From DATKZM01 sp035527975 (GTDB taxonomy: Bacteria; Pseudomonadota; Alphaproteobacteria; JAPULJ01): a DNA stretch of 64,000 bases. The stretch spans positions 1 through 64,000 of the forward strand of contig DATKZM010000068.1 in the NCBI GenBank assembly GCA_035527975.1. The letters run 5' to 3'. The position numbers were made by a program, and so were the translations under genes. Below, piece after piece: positions 1-9,067 of the stretch (the stretch's first letter is position 1; each line of letters opens with the position of its first letter). The notes under the pieces were generated by a model. It worked only from the letters and a program-made list of their open reading frames with translations. It searched no databases and was not told the DNA's origin.

Positions 1-2396
1 TCGCGGTGCAGCGGCACCGGATCCGGGAAGTTCCAGACCACGCAGCGCGCCTTGGCGTTGCCGAATGGCGCCGCCTCATGCTTGATCGCCACCCGCTGGA
101 TGCCGCCCGATAGATCGACCTTCCAGTTGACCTTGCCAACCTTCTCCGGATCGTTGCCACCGGCGACCTTCTCGATCGCCGCCCGCTCATCCGCCGTCAG
201 ATCGACATCCCAACCAAGTTTGGTCAGCATCGCCATGGTGAACTCCGGGTAACCGTCGGTCAGTTCGCTGTTGGCGCTGGCGACGCCCTCGGCCAACAGG
301 TTCTGGCCGTCCCGCTCGACACCGAACCGGGCGCGGAAGGTCAGGCCACCCTTCGAGACCGGCTTTGACATGTCATACAGGTTCGGTGTGCCGGGATGGT
401 TCATCTCGGCCGTTCCCCATGACGGCCATGGCAGGCCGTAATAGTCGCCATCGGCTGGTCCGCCGATCGCTTGCAGGGTGGTCCGGTCAAAGGTGTGCTG
501 GTTCGCCATGTGCATCTTCAGCCGCTCCGGCGACTGGCCGGTATAGCCGATGGTCCACATGCCGCGATTGAACTCGCGGGTCATGTCCTCGACGTTCGGC
601 TGCCCCTCGGCGTCCATCGCGATGTTGCGGAACATCCGGTCGGCGAAGCCGAATTTTGCGGCGAATGAGTACAGGATGTCCTGGTCCGGCTTTGACTCGC
701 CCAGCGGGGCAAACACCCGGTCGCGCCACTGCAGCGAGCGGTTCGAGGCGGTCACCGATCCGCGGGTCTCGAACTGGGTGCTGGCTGGCAGCAGATAGAC
801 GCCATCGGTGCGGTCATGAAGCACTGCTGTGACCGTCGGATATGGATCGACCACGACCAGAAGGTCGAGCTTCTCCATCGCCTTCTTCACATCTGGACCA
901 CGGGTCTGACTGTTCGGCGCATGGCCCCAGAACACCATCGCCCTTGTATTGTCGGGCTGCTGGATGTTCTCCTTCGCCTCGAGCACGCCGTCCAGCCAGC
1001 GGCTGACGGGAATGCCCTTCTCCTCCATCATGATCCGGTCCGCACCGTCCTTGCCGGCGCCCGGCATCACGCCAAACCGGGCCTTGAGCCAGTCAAGGTC
1101 TTCCTCCCAGACCCGCGCCCAGTGCGCCCATGATCCGGGGGCCAGGCCATAATAACCCGGCAATGTGTCGGCCAGCACGCCCAGATCGGTCGCGCCCTGC
1201 ACGTTGTCATGGCCGCGGAAGATGTTGGTGCCGCCGCCCGAGACGCCCATGTTGCCAAGGGCCAACTGAAGGATGCAGTAGGCCCGGGTATTGTTGTTGC
1301 CGTTGGTGTGCTGGGTGCCGCCCATGCACCAGATCACGGTGCCCGGCTTGTTCTTGGCCATCAGCTCGGCGACGCGCCGCATCTGGGCCCCCGGCACGCC
1401 GGTGACGCGCTGGGTTTCCTCGGGCGTCCACTTCTTCACCTCCTGGCGGATCTTGTCCATGCCCCAGACACGCTGGCGGATGAACTCCTTGTCCTCCCAG
1501 CCGTTCTCGAAGATGTGCCAGAGGATGCCCCAGATCACCGGAACGTCGCTGCCCGGACGGATGCGCATGAACTCGTCGGCATGGGCGGCCATGCGCGTGA
1601 AGCGCGGGTCGACCACGATGATCGGCGCATTGTTCTTCTCCTTCGCCGCCAGGATGTGCAGCATCGAAACCGGATGCGCCTCGGCGGGGTTGGAGCCGAT
1701 CAGGAACACCAGCTTGGAGTTGCGAATGTCGTTCATCGAGTTCGTCATCGCGCCATAGCCCCACGTATTCGCGACGCCCGCGACCGTGGTGGAATGGCAG
1801 ATGCGCGCCTGGTGGTCACCATTGTTGGAACCCCAGAAGGCGTAGAACTTCCTGAACAGATAGGCCTGCTCGTTGCTGTACTTGGCGGAGCCCAGCCAGT
1901 AGACAGAATCAGGACCCGACTTCTTGCGGATCTCCATCATCTTGTCGCCGACTTCGTTGATCGCCTGTTCCCAGGAGAGCTTTACCCATTTGCCGCCCTG
2001 CAGCTTCATCGGGTAGCGCAGGCGGCGCTCGCCATGGGCGTGCTCGCGCACCGCGGCGCCCTTCGAGCAGTGTGCCCCCTGGTTGATCGGGCTGTCGTAG
2101 CCCGGCTCCTGGCCGATCCAGGTGCCGTTCATCACTTCGGCGATCACCGTGCAGCCGGTGGCGCAGTGCGTGCACACGGACTTCACGATGGAAATCTTGC
2201 CGGTGGCAGGTGCTGCCGCCGCCTTCGCCTTGGTCACCATGCCCGGCGAAAGGGCTGCTGCGGCTGCGATACCGCCCGCTGTCAGGCCTGAGCGCTTCAG
2301 GAAGGCACGTCGATCGATGGTGCCTCCCGTCAAGCCACCAAGCACTTTCGACAAACGGGGGCCATTCGCAACCCCATTTGCTTTCTTGGTGAGCAT
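1..2396 (-). CDS. fdhA: Formate dehydrogenase catalytic (alpha) subunit, Tat-exported, Cys form; C-terminus outside window
   Basis: Molybdo/tungsto-bis-MGD subunit that oxidises formate to CO2, probably on the periplasmic side of the membrane as in FdnG/FdoG enzymes. The start ATG at 2394-2396 follows an AGGGAG ribosome site. A twin-arginine signal is visible (DRRAFLKRSG, residues 28-37, then an Ala-rich stretch). A [4Fe-4S] site follows at C75, C78, C82 and C110. The active-site motif RICHSTTVAG carries a plain TGC cysteine at residue 200 (codon 1797-1799), so this is the Cys form, not selenocysteine. At least 798 residues are present of the roughly 1000 usual for the family; the frame is open to position 1. 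The beta (Fe-S) and gamma (cytochrome b) subunits would be expected beyond the left edge. It sits 48 nt downstream of the small Tat-target gene and is probably cotranscribed with it. Confidence 0.95.
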   Translation of the reverse strand, partial: MLTKKANGVANGPRLSKVLGGLTGGTIDRRAFLKRSGLTAGGIAAAAALSPGMVTKAKAAAAPATGKISIVKSVCTHCATGCTVIAEVMNGTWIGQEPGYDSPINQGAHCSKGAAVREHAHGERRLRYPMKLQGGKWVKLSWEQAINEVGDKMMEIRKKSGPDSVYWLGSAKYSNEQAYLFRKFYAFWGSNNGDHQARICHSTTVAGVANTWGYGAMTNSMNDIRNSKLVFLIGSNPAEAHPVSMLHILAAKEKNNAPIIVVDPRFTRMAAHADEFMRIRPGSDVPVIWGILWHIFENGWEDKEFIRQRVWGMDKIRQEVKKWTPEETQRVTGVPGAQMRRVAELMAKNKPGTVIWCMGGTQHTNGNNNTRAYCILQLALGNMGVSGGGTNIFRGHDNVQGATDLGVLADTLPGYYGLAPGSWAHWARVWEEDLDWLKARFGVMPGAGKDGADRIMMEEKGIPVSRWLDGVLEAKENIQQPDNTRAMVFWGHAPNSQTRGPDVKKAMEKLDLLVVVDPYPTVTAVLHDRTDGVYLLPASTQFETRGSVTASNRSLQWRDRVFAPLGESKPDQDILYSFAAKFGFADRMFRNIAMDAEGQPNVEDMTREFNRGMWTIGYTGQSPERLKMHMANQHTFDRTTLQAIGGPADGDYYGLPWPSWGTAEMNHPGTPNLYDMSKPVSKGGLTFRARFGVERDGQNLLAEGVASANSELTDGYPEFTMAMLTKLGWDVDLTADERAAIEKVAGGNDPEKVGKVNWKVDLSGGIQRVAIKHEAAPFGNAKARCVVWNFPDPVPLHR

Positions 2397-2444
2397 TTCT
2401 AACTCCCTATCTCAGCTTCGTTGATGCGATTGCCGTCTGGAACC

Positions 2445-2639
2445 CTAGTCGTCCGCCAAGGCGTAGTAGCGGCGGACATGGTCCGAGTCCTGGTAGCCGC
2501 CCGAGGCGTCATCCGTTTCCGGAGACGCCGCCTGCGCCGTGCCCGACGTCAGCCCCGCGGTGGTCGCGGCGGCCGCACCGAGAAACAACCCTCGAAGAAG
2601 GTTGCGGCGGGCGGGCTTTTCGAGATCGCTGTCCTTCAT
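2445..2639 (-). CDS. Formate dehydrogenase region Tat-target small protein
   Basis: A 64-aa protein with a twin-arginine motif at its N-terminus (ARRNLLRGLF, residues 10-19), a hydrophobic Ala/Gly segment and a C-terminus with VRRYYALADD. This matches the short 'formate dehydrogenase region TAT target' family that precedes FdhA in many proteobacteria; its role is unknown. The frame is open further upstream to 2789, but the ATG at 2637-2639 starts the conserved part and has a GGGAGAG-type ribosome site, so I use it. It lies between torD and fdhA on the same strand. Confidence 0.8.
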   Translation of the reverse strand: MKDSDLEKPARRNLLRGLFLGAAAATTAGLTSGTAQAASPETDDASGGYQDSDHVRRYYALADD

Positions 2640-2785
2640 CTCATCTCTCCCACTTTGCCTGTTCTCGACCATGATCGCTTTCATGGTCTCGTCAAAAGCC
2701 TCGTCCAACTTTCCGTCTGCTCCGTCGGCCTTGGAAATCCTGGCCGCATCTCGTTCATGATGCCCATCATTCCGGGCACAGGCGG

Positions 2786-3397
2786 TCATGCCGCCAATTC
2801 AAATGCTTCTGCTTCAATCGACATAAAGTGCCGGCCGATGCGACCGACCGGCACGTAAAACTTGGAGCTTTCCGCGACTTCCAGGTCTTCGAAGAACTTC
2901 GTGGCCCATTTCGCGATATGCTCGTCGAAAAAGGCGCACTGTTCGGGCAGCGGCATGGGCTTGCCGAAAACTCCGGTCATCATGCCGCGCATCATTTCGC
3001 ACAAGGCGGCAATGTGATCCTCGGGGTCGACGACGCCTTCGGCCCGCGAAATGCCCAGCTTTGACATCGCGGTGCGCAGCTCGGCGAGCGGACGCTCGTG
3101 CAGGAAACCTGTGAGATAGTAGGATGCGTAGGGAATGAGCTCGCCGCGCGTCACACCGATGAACAGCTCGTTGTACTCGCTCTCAGCCGCTTCGAGCGAA
3201 GTCGCGCGCGCCGCCACGGCAAGCTCGTTCAACGCCTCACCTAGCGGGGTATCGTCGCCTTCGAGATTGCTCGCGAGATCAATCAGTGCTTGATCGGGCG
3301 GCCGCACTAACAGCTGCCCGAGCAGTGCATAAATCTGCGCACGCAAAAGATCTTCTTCGAGAACCTCGAACGGGCAGCCGTCGATCGCGCCCAACAC
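2786..3397 (-). CDS. TorD/DmsD-family molybdoenzyme chaperone
   Basis: A 203-aa all-helical protein of the usual TorD size. The family signature is clear at residues 75-97 (YNELFIGVTRGELIPYASYY and following), with the YNELF and PYASYY blocks that shape the signal-peptide and cofactor binding face. TorD-like chaperones hold apo-molybdoenzymes and guard their Tat signals; this one is the first gene upstream of fdhA, so FdhA is the likely client. The start is ambiguous: GTG at 3395-3397 or TTG at 3392-3394, both close behind a strong AGGGGG Shine-Dalgarno; TTG has the better spacing. Confidence 0.88.
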   Translation of the reverse strand: MLGAIDGCPFEVLEEDLLRAQIYALLGQLLVRPPDQALIDLASNLEGDDTPLGEALNELAVAARATSLEAAESEYNELFIGVTRGELIPYASYYLTGFLHERPLAELRTAMSKLGISRAEGVVDPEDHIAALCEMMRGMMTGVFGKPMPLPEQCAFFDEHIAKWATKFFEDLEVAESSKFYVPVGRIGRHFMSIEAEAFELAA

Positions 3398-3786
3398 ATC
3401 CCCCTAATGACTGGCCCGTTGCTTGATGACAGGCCTTGTCGTTCTCCCAACGTAACGGGTTGCAAAACACCGACTTGCAATCCGCATCGCGTAAAAGCGA
3501 ATTTCCACCGCCAATACGCGTAGTCTCGACAATACGTCCATCCAGTTTCAGAATATTCGCCTTTCAGTCATGAAACAATATGAATCGTTCTAAATTGGTG
3601 GGCCAAACAAATTATTCAGTCGACTGTCTGCGCGAAACACAACCGACGTAACAGTTGGGGGCCGTTTTATCCGCGCGGCACAACTTGTTGGTTTGGCGTA
3701 AATGAATTGGCTTTGGCGAGTTCGAAATTGTCGCCGGTCGGTTCTTGATTCTGAAAGCCAAGTCTTTCTGCTATGCACTGGGTACG
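3398..3786. other. Intergenic divergent promoter region of the formate dehydrogenase locus
   Basis: No gene is evident in these 389 bases, which are visibly richer in A+T than the rest of the window. They separate torD-fdhA (left, minus) from the ligase-like gene (right, plus), so both promoters must lie here. Two copies of the palindrome TTGCAA occur 15 bp apart (3460-3465 and 3475-3480) on the torD side. I could not assign a convincing -35/-10 pair, FNR box or sigma-54 element. Confidence 0.5.
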
Positions 3787-4530
3787 ATGAGCAACGCACC
3801 TGAAGCACCGCCGATCTACCGAACCGTACCGTTGCCCGCCGAAGCCGACGCGGTAAGGGAGGCGACGCGTGCCGCGGCATCGGGCGCCGACCCGGCCACT
3901 CTGTTCTGGGTCGACCGGAGCGACCGCGCCCAATGCGCGATTACCCTGAGCCCGGACGTGCCGCTGCGGGCCGCCGCCCAAATAGTCCATGTCGGCATGA
4001 CCACATTGGGCAACGCGCTGGGGGCAACGCTGCCGCCGCTTGTCGTTGTCGGTTTCCGATTGCCGACCACGGTGCTGCTGAATGACGCCGTTCTTGGCAG
4101 ACTTCGCGTCTGTCGGCCGGCGAGCTGTGGCATAGACGATGTTCCCGATTGGCTGGTGATCGCGATCGATATCGGCGTGACCCGGTTCGCCGAAAGCAGC
4201 ACCGAAGCTACCGACCTCAGCCTCACAACATTCGAGGATGAAGGCTGCATGGGCATATCGACCGGCAAGGTCAGCGGCGCCTTCGCGCGCTATCTTCTGG
4301 CCTGGATCGATCGCTGGCAGAAAGACGGCTTCGATCCGATCCGCACCGGCTGGATGTCCCAGGCAAGAATAGATGGTGGGGAAATAGAGCTGCACATCGG
4401 CGGGCATGACTTCGCGGGACGGTTCGGCGGGTTGTCGGATACGGGCGGCATTCTGCTTGAAAGCGCAGCGGGCACACAAGCGATCGGCGCGGTCGATCTG
4501 ATCGAAACGCTGGACGGCGCGGCCGGCTAA
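3787..4530 (+). CDS. Biotin/lipoate protein ligase-like protein (BPL_LplA_LipB_2 / DUF4444 type)
   Basis: A 247-aa protein. The pattern from residue 30 on (ADPATLFWVDRSD, ALTLSPDVPL-like block, LVVVGFRLPTTVLLND, VPDWLVIAIDI, TTFEDEGC, FARYLLAWIDRW) matches alphaproteobacterial 'biotin/lipoate-protein ligase family' proteins that lie beside formate dehydrogenase genes. The fold is that of biotin and lipoate ligases, but no substrate has been assigned to this branch that I know of. I chose ATG 3787; the frame opens at TTG 3745 but similarity starts at about the ATG. It is the first gene of a plus-strand pair with the DUF6505 gene 49 nt downstream, and diverges from torD. Confidence 0.75.
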   Translation: MSNAPEAPPIYRTVPLPAEADAVREATRAAASGADPATLFWVDRSDRAQCAITLSPDVPLRAAAQIVHVGMTTLGNALGATLPPLVVVGFRLPTTVLLNDAVLGRLRVCRPASCGIDDVPDWLVIAIDIGVTRFAESSTEATDLSLTTFEDEGCMGISTGKVSGAFARYLLAWIDRWQKDGFDPIRTGWMSQARIDGGEIELHIGGHDFAGRFGGLSDTGGILLESAAGTQAIGAVDLIETLDGAAG

Positions 4531-4579
4531 GCCCGTGCGACCCTGAACGCCAACACAAGCACGCCGGGACAAGCGCCAC

Positions 4580-5059
4580 ATGCTGTTCCCACGCACGATC
4601 CGTATGGATGCCAGCGACGCCCATGTCTTCGAACAGGCGGCCGAATCCGGCGAATGGGCAATCACCGGGACCTTCGTCTTCGCTGGCGACGCACCCGATC
4701 AGCTGAGCGGCAAACGGCGCCAGGCCTTTCGCAACGGCTTTCTCGGTACGACAAGCTTCGGCTGGTCCACGCTGGCCGCGGTGGCGCCGATCAGCGAGGC
4801 CGAATACGCGGCCATGATCGCCCGCCTCGCCGACCATTTTCTGGAACATTACGGCGCGCCGGACCGCGATGCGGCACTGGCCGCCGCGCACGAGGAAGCC
4901 GGTTTCGCCGCCAGCCTCTGCGACCATCCGGTCAACACGGTGATTACAATTGAACGGGACTTCACCGAAGAGGGGATCGTGGAAAATTTTCGGACGGTGG
5001 AGACCGGCGGCGATGCGCCGGCACAAGCCTGGAAGGTCGACGACGGAACGCCAGACTAG
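4580..5059 (+). CDS. DUF6505-family protein
   Basis: A 159-aa soluble protein of unknown function. The opening MLFPRTIRMDASDAHVFEQA and the block RQAFRNGFLGTTSFGWSTL are as I remember them for the DUF6505 family, found with this type of formate dehydrogenase locus. No signal peptide, membrane segment or metal motif is seen. It follows the ligase-like gene by 49 nt, so the two are probably cotranscribed. Its TAG stop (5057-5059) lies inside the CTAGAGC end of the palindromic repeat that separates it from the convergent DUF3306 gene. Confidence 0.7.
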   Translation: MLFPRTIRMDASDAHVFEQAAESGEWAITGTFVFAGDAPDQLSGKRRQAFRNGFLGTTSFGWSTLAAVAPISEAEYAAMIARLADHFLEHYGAPDRDAALAAAHEEAGFAASLCDHPVNTVITIERDFTEEGIVENFRTVETGGDAPAQAWKVDDGTPD

Positions 5060-5179
5060 AGCAAAATCCGGAAAGGTTTACGCAGACACTCCCTCCCCCC
5101 TTGAGGGGGAGGGTTAGGGAGGGGGGCCGCGCGCCAGCGCGCATGAAGACCGAGGCCAACTAAACGGATCATGCTCTAG
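5056..5179. repeat. Palindromic intergenic repeat with CTAGAGC ends, between convergent genes
   Basis: The element opens with CTAGAGCAAAATCCGG and closes with GGATCATGCTCTAG, an inverted pair. Inside are CCCTCCCCCC / GGGGGGAGGG-like stems and a GCGCGC hairpin. The terminal TAG on each side is the stop codon of a flanking gene: DUF6505 on plus (5057-5059) and DUF3306 on minus (5178-5176). It may serve as a bidirectional terminator. Similar ends occur at 31943, 38369 and 48977. Confidence 0.75.
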
Positions 5180-5976
5180 ACGTCGGTCTTATCGTCCTCG
5201 CCTGGTTTGCGAACGGAACTTGCGGATCCCGCGGCCTTGGGTTTGGCCGGCTCAAGGTCGCGCCGGTCTTGCGAAATCGTCGTAACGATTGGCTCGTCGC
5301 CGGCATCGCCGGCGTCATTGGCGGCCAACAGCTCCGGTTCCGGTGCGCTGCTGCCCGGGTCCGCATCCGCGGTCCGGGCCGCGGCGGCGCCGTCTTCGAT
5401 GTCGCCGTCGTCGGTGTCGTCGTCTTCGATATCCCCATCGCCCACATCATCATCGTCGTCCACTTCGCCCGCGTCAGCGTCGCCGGCAACGTCGACGGGC
5501 TCGTCGATCTTGACCAGATCAGAGTCCTCAAGAAAGCCGCGGCCGGGCTTGTAGGCGGTGGCGACCTTCTGGGCCACGATACCGATCTTGCTGTAATCTT
5601 CGTCATAGTCATTGAGACCATCGAGCACCGAGAAAATCGGATTGCTCATGAAGAGCTTGCGCAGCGCAAGGCTGCGCAGCGCGTCGGGCACGCCCTCCTG
5701 CATGAAAACCGAATAGTCGGAATCCTTGTCGAGGCTTTCGACATCAGGCAGATCGGCAGGATCGATCGCGGCCACGCCGGCCTCGGTTTCCGCAAGCGCG
5801 GTCTCAACCTCCCCGCTGTCCCCGGCCGCGCCGCCCTCGATCTCGCCGACCCCATCGTCGGATTTGAGGCGCGACCAGCGTTTCAGGAACGGCTCATCGG
5901 TCGTCGCTTCGGCGGTCTGGGCAGACGCTTCGGCTGTCGGCTTGTCGATCGGTTTATCGCGCTCAGACACGGCCAC
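5176..5976 (-). CDS. DUF3306-domain protein
   Basis: A 266-aa protein. The N-terminal third carries the DUF3306 hallmarks: FLKRWSRLK at residues 30-38, then DSDYSVFMQEGVPDALR and LRKLFMSNPIF with DYDEDY near residue 125. The C-terminal half is low-complexity and strongly acidic (runs of D/E between about residues 165 and 200). DUF3306 proteins accompany formate dehydrogenases of this type; their function is not established. The start overlaps the end of the upstream DUF3305 gene by 14 nt, so translation is probably coupled. Confidence 0.85.
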   Translation of the reverse strand: MAVSERDKPIDKPTAEASAQTAEATTDEPFLKRWSRLKSDDGVGEIEGGAAGDSGEVETALAETEAGVAAIDPADLPDVESLDKDSDYSVFMQEGVPDALRSLALRKLFMSNPIFSVLDGLNDYDEDYSKIGIVAQKVATAYKPGRGFLEDSDLVKIDEPVDVAGDADAGEVDDDDDVGDGDIEDDDTDDGDIEDGAAAARTADADPGSSAPEPELLAANDAGDAGDEPIVTTISQDRRDLEPAKPKAAGSASSVRKPGEDDKTDV

Positions 5977-6487
5977 CTCGGTCCGGCCGGGCCGGCGGCA
6001 GGATCAACTCGTTGGGGGCGGCATCGGAACTCCCGGCCTTGTCCGGATGCGGCACGCGTTTCCTTTTCTTGAAGGGCACGTCGACATGGTGTTTCTCGAC
6101 GAAATCGGCGAGCCAGGCAGCGATCGCCGCCGGCATGGGCACTGTTTCGACTTGCACTTCGCTGCCGTCCAGATAGTCCTGCGCCTCGTAAGGGCAGACG
6201 GTGGCAAGGCTTACCTCGACAGGGTCCTCGCCGTCGGGCTCCGGGTCGAGCACGACGTAGACGATCGGCTGCTCAAGGGTCAGGTTATACTTATAACCCT
6301 CGGTCTCGCCCCGGTAGATCTCAAGCGGCAGCGTGGCGGCGTGGTAGCGGATACGCTCGCCGTCCCGTTCAAGCTCGACCCACGCGTCGATATCGGGAGC
6401 GCCAGGCAGCACCGCCTCGACATGCCACGTATGGTCGATCCATTCCGACTCGGCAGGCCGGCGTTCGATCACCACGCCGACCGACAT
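5963..6487 (-). CDS. DUF3305-domain protein
   Basis: A 174-aa protein starting MSVGVVIERRPAESEWIDHT, typical of DUF3305 (short beta-rich protein; WIDHTWHVEAVLPG, then the YKYNLTLEQPIVYVVL block and a Lys/Arg-rich tail near residue 145). The frame is open upstream to 7003, but that part opposes the 4Fe-4S gene and has no family similarity, so I start at ATG 6485-6487. It forms a two-gene unit with DUF3306 and diverges from the polyferredoxin gene. Function unknown. Confidence 0.82.
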   Translation of the reverse strand: MSVGVVIERRPAESEWIDHTWHVEAVLPGAPDIDAWVELERDGERIRYHAATLPLEIYRGETEGYKYNLTLEQPIVYVVLDPEPDGEDPVEVSLATVCPYEAQDYLDGSEVQVETVPMPAAIAAWLADFVEKHHVDVPFKKRKRVPHPDKAGSSDAAPNELILPPARPDRGGRV

Positions 6488-6704
6488 TGTGCTCTTGATG
6501 ATCGCCAAGGGCGTCCGTCCGCCAAATACGAGGCTCCCACACCTCTCCCTTACACGGGACACGCTATCAAATAGGCCGGCTTTGGCCAATGGCGAGTCCC
6601 GCGGGCCGCATGTGCCGCCTTGGTCCTCGCCGCCGCCGGGCCTTGACCTGGAGCCGGTATGAGTGCCACTTCCCGTTGAAGGATAGGCTTGGGCGACGGC
6701 CAGG

Positions 6705-8813
6705 ATGACAGAACGGCGGACGGGAGCGATGGCGGAAAAACCCAGTGAATCAAGGCCAATAGACCAACCCAAGAGGCAAACCGTCTTCGTCTGCGACTGC
6801 GAAGGCACGATGCCGCTCGATGGCAAGGCGATCGCCAGGGCCGGCCTTGAGGGCGAGGTGATCCAATGCACATATCTTTGTCGCAGCGAGATCGGACGCT
6901 TCAGCGAGGCGGTCGCCCGCGAGCAGGACGTGCTTGTCGCCTGCACGCAGGAAGCGCCGATCTTCGAGGAGACGGCGGCCGAAGCCAAGGCGCCCGCGCG
7001 CATCCGCTACACGAATATTCGCGAGCGTGCCGGTTGGTCCGAAGCGGCGAAAAACGCCACCCCGAAAATCCTCGCCCTGCTCGAAGAGGCCCAGCTCGAA
7101 GCGCCATTGAACGCAATGGTGACGCTGAGCTCCGAAGGCTCGGTTCTGATCTATGGCGAGGACGGGCAGGCGATCGAGGCGGCGCGCCAGCTCGCCGACC
7201 GCATGGACGTGACGTGCCTGCTGAAGCGCGGCGAGCAAATCCTGCCGCCGCGTACCGCCCAGTTCGCGATCTATAAGGGCGAGATCGCCGGCGCCAGCGG
7301 TTTCCTCGGCGCCTTCGAAGTGACGGTGAAAGGAATGGCGCCGTCGGCACCATCGGCGCGCGGCGAGCTCGGTTTCGCCGAGCGGTCCGAGGACGCGCTG
7401 CTCCGCTTCGACATCGTGCTCGATCTCACGCGCGGCGCCGCGCTGGTGACCGGCCACACGCATCGCGACGGCTATTTCAAGCCCGATCCCGGCAACCCCG
7501 CGGCGGTGCAAAAAGCGCTTTACGAGATCACCAATCTGATCGGCGAGTTCGAGAAGCCGCGCTACATCAAGTACGACGAAAGCCTATGTGTTCATTCGCG
7601 CAACCGCATCACCGGCTGTTCACGGTGCCTCGACGGCTGCCCGGCCGGCGCTATCACCTCCGACGGCGACCGGGTTGTCATCGACCCGCATATCTGCGGC
7701 GGCTGCGGCGTTTGCGCCAGCGTCTGTCCGACCGGCGCTGCGAGCTACACCTTGCCGACGGGCGAGTTCCTGGCCAGCCGGCTGCGCACACTCCTCACTG
7801 CTTATGCCAAGCATGGCGGCAAAACACCGGTGCTGCTGGTCCACGACACCGATCACGGCGAAGAGCTGATCGCGGTGATGGCGCGCGCCGGGCGCGGCCT
7901 GCCGGCGCATGTGATCCCTTTCGCGGTCAACGAAGTGACGCAGGTCGGGCTCGATTTTCTGACCAGCGCCTTCGCGTATGGCGCCAGCGGGATCGGCATC
8001 CTGGTCGGCCCCAAGTCGCGCGACGATTTGGACGGGCTCGCCTTCCAGATCGAGCTTGCCGAAACCTTCCTCGACGGGCTCGGCTATGGCGCCGGGCGGA
8101 TCTCGCTGATCGACGAGGTCGATCCAGATATCGTGGCCGAGGCGCTCTACGCCGCCAAGCCGGCCGCCGCGCCCAAGGCCGGCAGCTTCCTGGTGCTGGG
8201 CGGCAAACGTTCGGCGGCTGATCTGGCGCTCAACCATCTGCACCAGCACGCGCCAAAGCCGGTCGATTTGCTGGAGCTGCCCGCGGGCGCGCCCTTCGGC
8301 GACATCGAAGTCGCGACCGAAGGCTGCACCATGTGCCTGTCTTGCGTCAGCGCCTGCCCGACGGGCGCCTTCCGCGACGATCCCGACAGCCCGACGCTGC
8401 GTTTTGTAGAGCGGGCCTGCGTGCAATGCGGGCTTTGCCGGGCGACCTGTCCGGAAAAGGTGATCACGCTGAAGCCGCGTTACAACTTTCAGGATTCGGT
8501 GCGCGATTCGGTGGTCAAGAACGAGGAGGAGCCGTTCGACTGTGTGCGATGCGGCACGGCCTTCGGCGTCAAATCGTCAATCGAGCGCATGGTCGAAAAG
8601 CTCGCGGGTCACTCGATGTTCAAGGACGAAGCGGCGCTCGACCGCATCCGCATGTGCCCGGACTGCCGCATCATCGCCATGGCGAACGATGAGGGCGGCC
8701 CCGATTTCGGCGGCGGTCCGCGGCCGCGGACCCGCACCACCGACGACTATTTGCGTGAGCAGGCGGAGGCGGGCGACACGCCCGGGCCCGGCCGCGGCAA
8801 CGGGAAAGCCTAG
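6705..8813 (+). CDS. Polyferredoxin-type 4Fe-4S protein of the formate dehydrogenase locus
   Basis: A 702-aa soluble protein with several iron-sulfur sites. One ferredoxin pair lies at about residues 297-345 (GCSRCLDGCPAGAI, then CGGCGVCASVCPTGA). A second pair lies at 541-582 (CTMCLSCVSACPTGA, CVQCGLCRATCPEK). Two extra CxxC pairs follow at about 613 (CVRC) and 651 (CPDC). There is no signal peptide, so it is probably cytoplasmic. It likely passes electrons to or from the formate dehydrogenase system or a soluble acceptor; this is inference from position. The start may be ATG 6705 or the in-frame ATG 6729, which has a GGGAG close by. It diverges from DUF3305. Confidence 0.85.
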   Translation: MTERRTGAMAEKPSESRPIDQPKRQTVFVCDCEGTMPLDGKAIARAGLEGEVIQCTYLCRSEIGRFSEAVAREQDVLVACTQEAPIFEETAAEAKAPARIRYTNIRERAGWSEAAKNATPKILALLEEAQLEAPLNAMVTLSSEGSVLIYGEDGQAIEAARQLADRMDVTCLLKRGEQILPPRTAQFAIYKGEIAGASGFLGAFEVTVKGMAPSAPSARGELGFAERSEDALLRFDIVLDLTRGAALVTGHTHRDGYFKPDPGNPAAVQKALYEITNLIGEFEKPRYIKYDESLCVHSRNRITGCSRCLDGCPAGAITSDGDRVVIDPHICGGCGVCASVCPTGAASYTLPTGEFLASRLRTLLTAYAKHGGKTPVLLVHDTDHGEELIAVMARAGRGLPAHVIPFAVNEVTQVGLDFLTSAFAYGASGIGILVGPKSRDDLDGLAFQIELAETFLDGLGYGAGRISLIDEVDPDIVAEALYAAKPAAAPKAGSFLVLGGKRSAADLALNHLHQHAPKPVDLLELPAGAPFGDIEVATEGCTMCLSCVSACPTGAFRDDPDSPTLRFVERACVQCGLCRATCPEKVITLKPRYNFQDSVRDSVVKNEEEPFDCVRCGTAFGVKSSIERMVEKLAGHSMFKDEAALDRIRMCPDCRIIAMANDEGGPDFGGGPRPRTRTTDDYLREQAEAGDTPGPGRGNGKA

Positions 8814-8825
8814 ACTAAGGCCCGG

Positions 8826-9032
8826 TCAGTCGAGGCCGATCTTGCCGTCGATCACCTCGCTCAGCCCGAGTTCGGCGATCTCCAGCGTGACCTTGGCAGT
8901 CAAAGTTTCGCCGCCGGAAAGCTTACCACTGGCGAGGGCGTCCTGAACGGCGGCTTCGATCTCGCGCTGCGAGGTCACGCCGACCTGTTTCAGAAATTTC
9001 CGGATATTCATGTTGAAGGCGTCGTCGTCCAT
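8826..9032 (-). CDS. DUF6494-family small protein
   Basis: A 68-aa protein (MDDDAFNMNIRKFLKQVGVT, then SQREIEAAV and an amphipathic C-terminus). The opening matches the DUF6494 family, small proteins found next to 4Fe-4S and formate dehydrogenase accessory genes. No known role. It is convergent with the polyferredoxin gene (12 nt between stops) and lies 35 nt downstream of the DUF6352 gene on the same strand. Confidence 0.78.
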   Translation of the reverse strand: MDDDAFNMNIRKFLKQVGVTSQREIEAAVQDALASGKLSGGETLTAKVTLEIAELGLSEVIDGKIGLD

Positions 9033-9067
9033 CGTCGCTCTCCCAAATTGGTGTGCGGCCGCCCGCG

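Noticed and set aside
1797..1799. Possible selenocysteine codon in the formate dehydrogenase active site
   Set aside because: The codon at the active-site position (residue 200) is TGC, cysteine, and no in-frame TGA occurs in the visible part of the gene.
3460..3480. FNR/Crp-type site in the torD promoter region
   Set aside because: Two TTGCAA palindromes are present, but spacing and bases do not fit TTGAT-N4-ATCAA or the Crp consensus.
3667..4665. Long minus-strand frame opposite the ligase-like gene
   Set aside because: It is a GC-driven shadow; the plus-strand protein matches a known family across its length.
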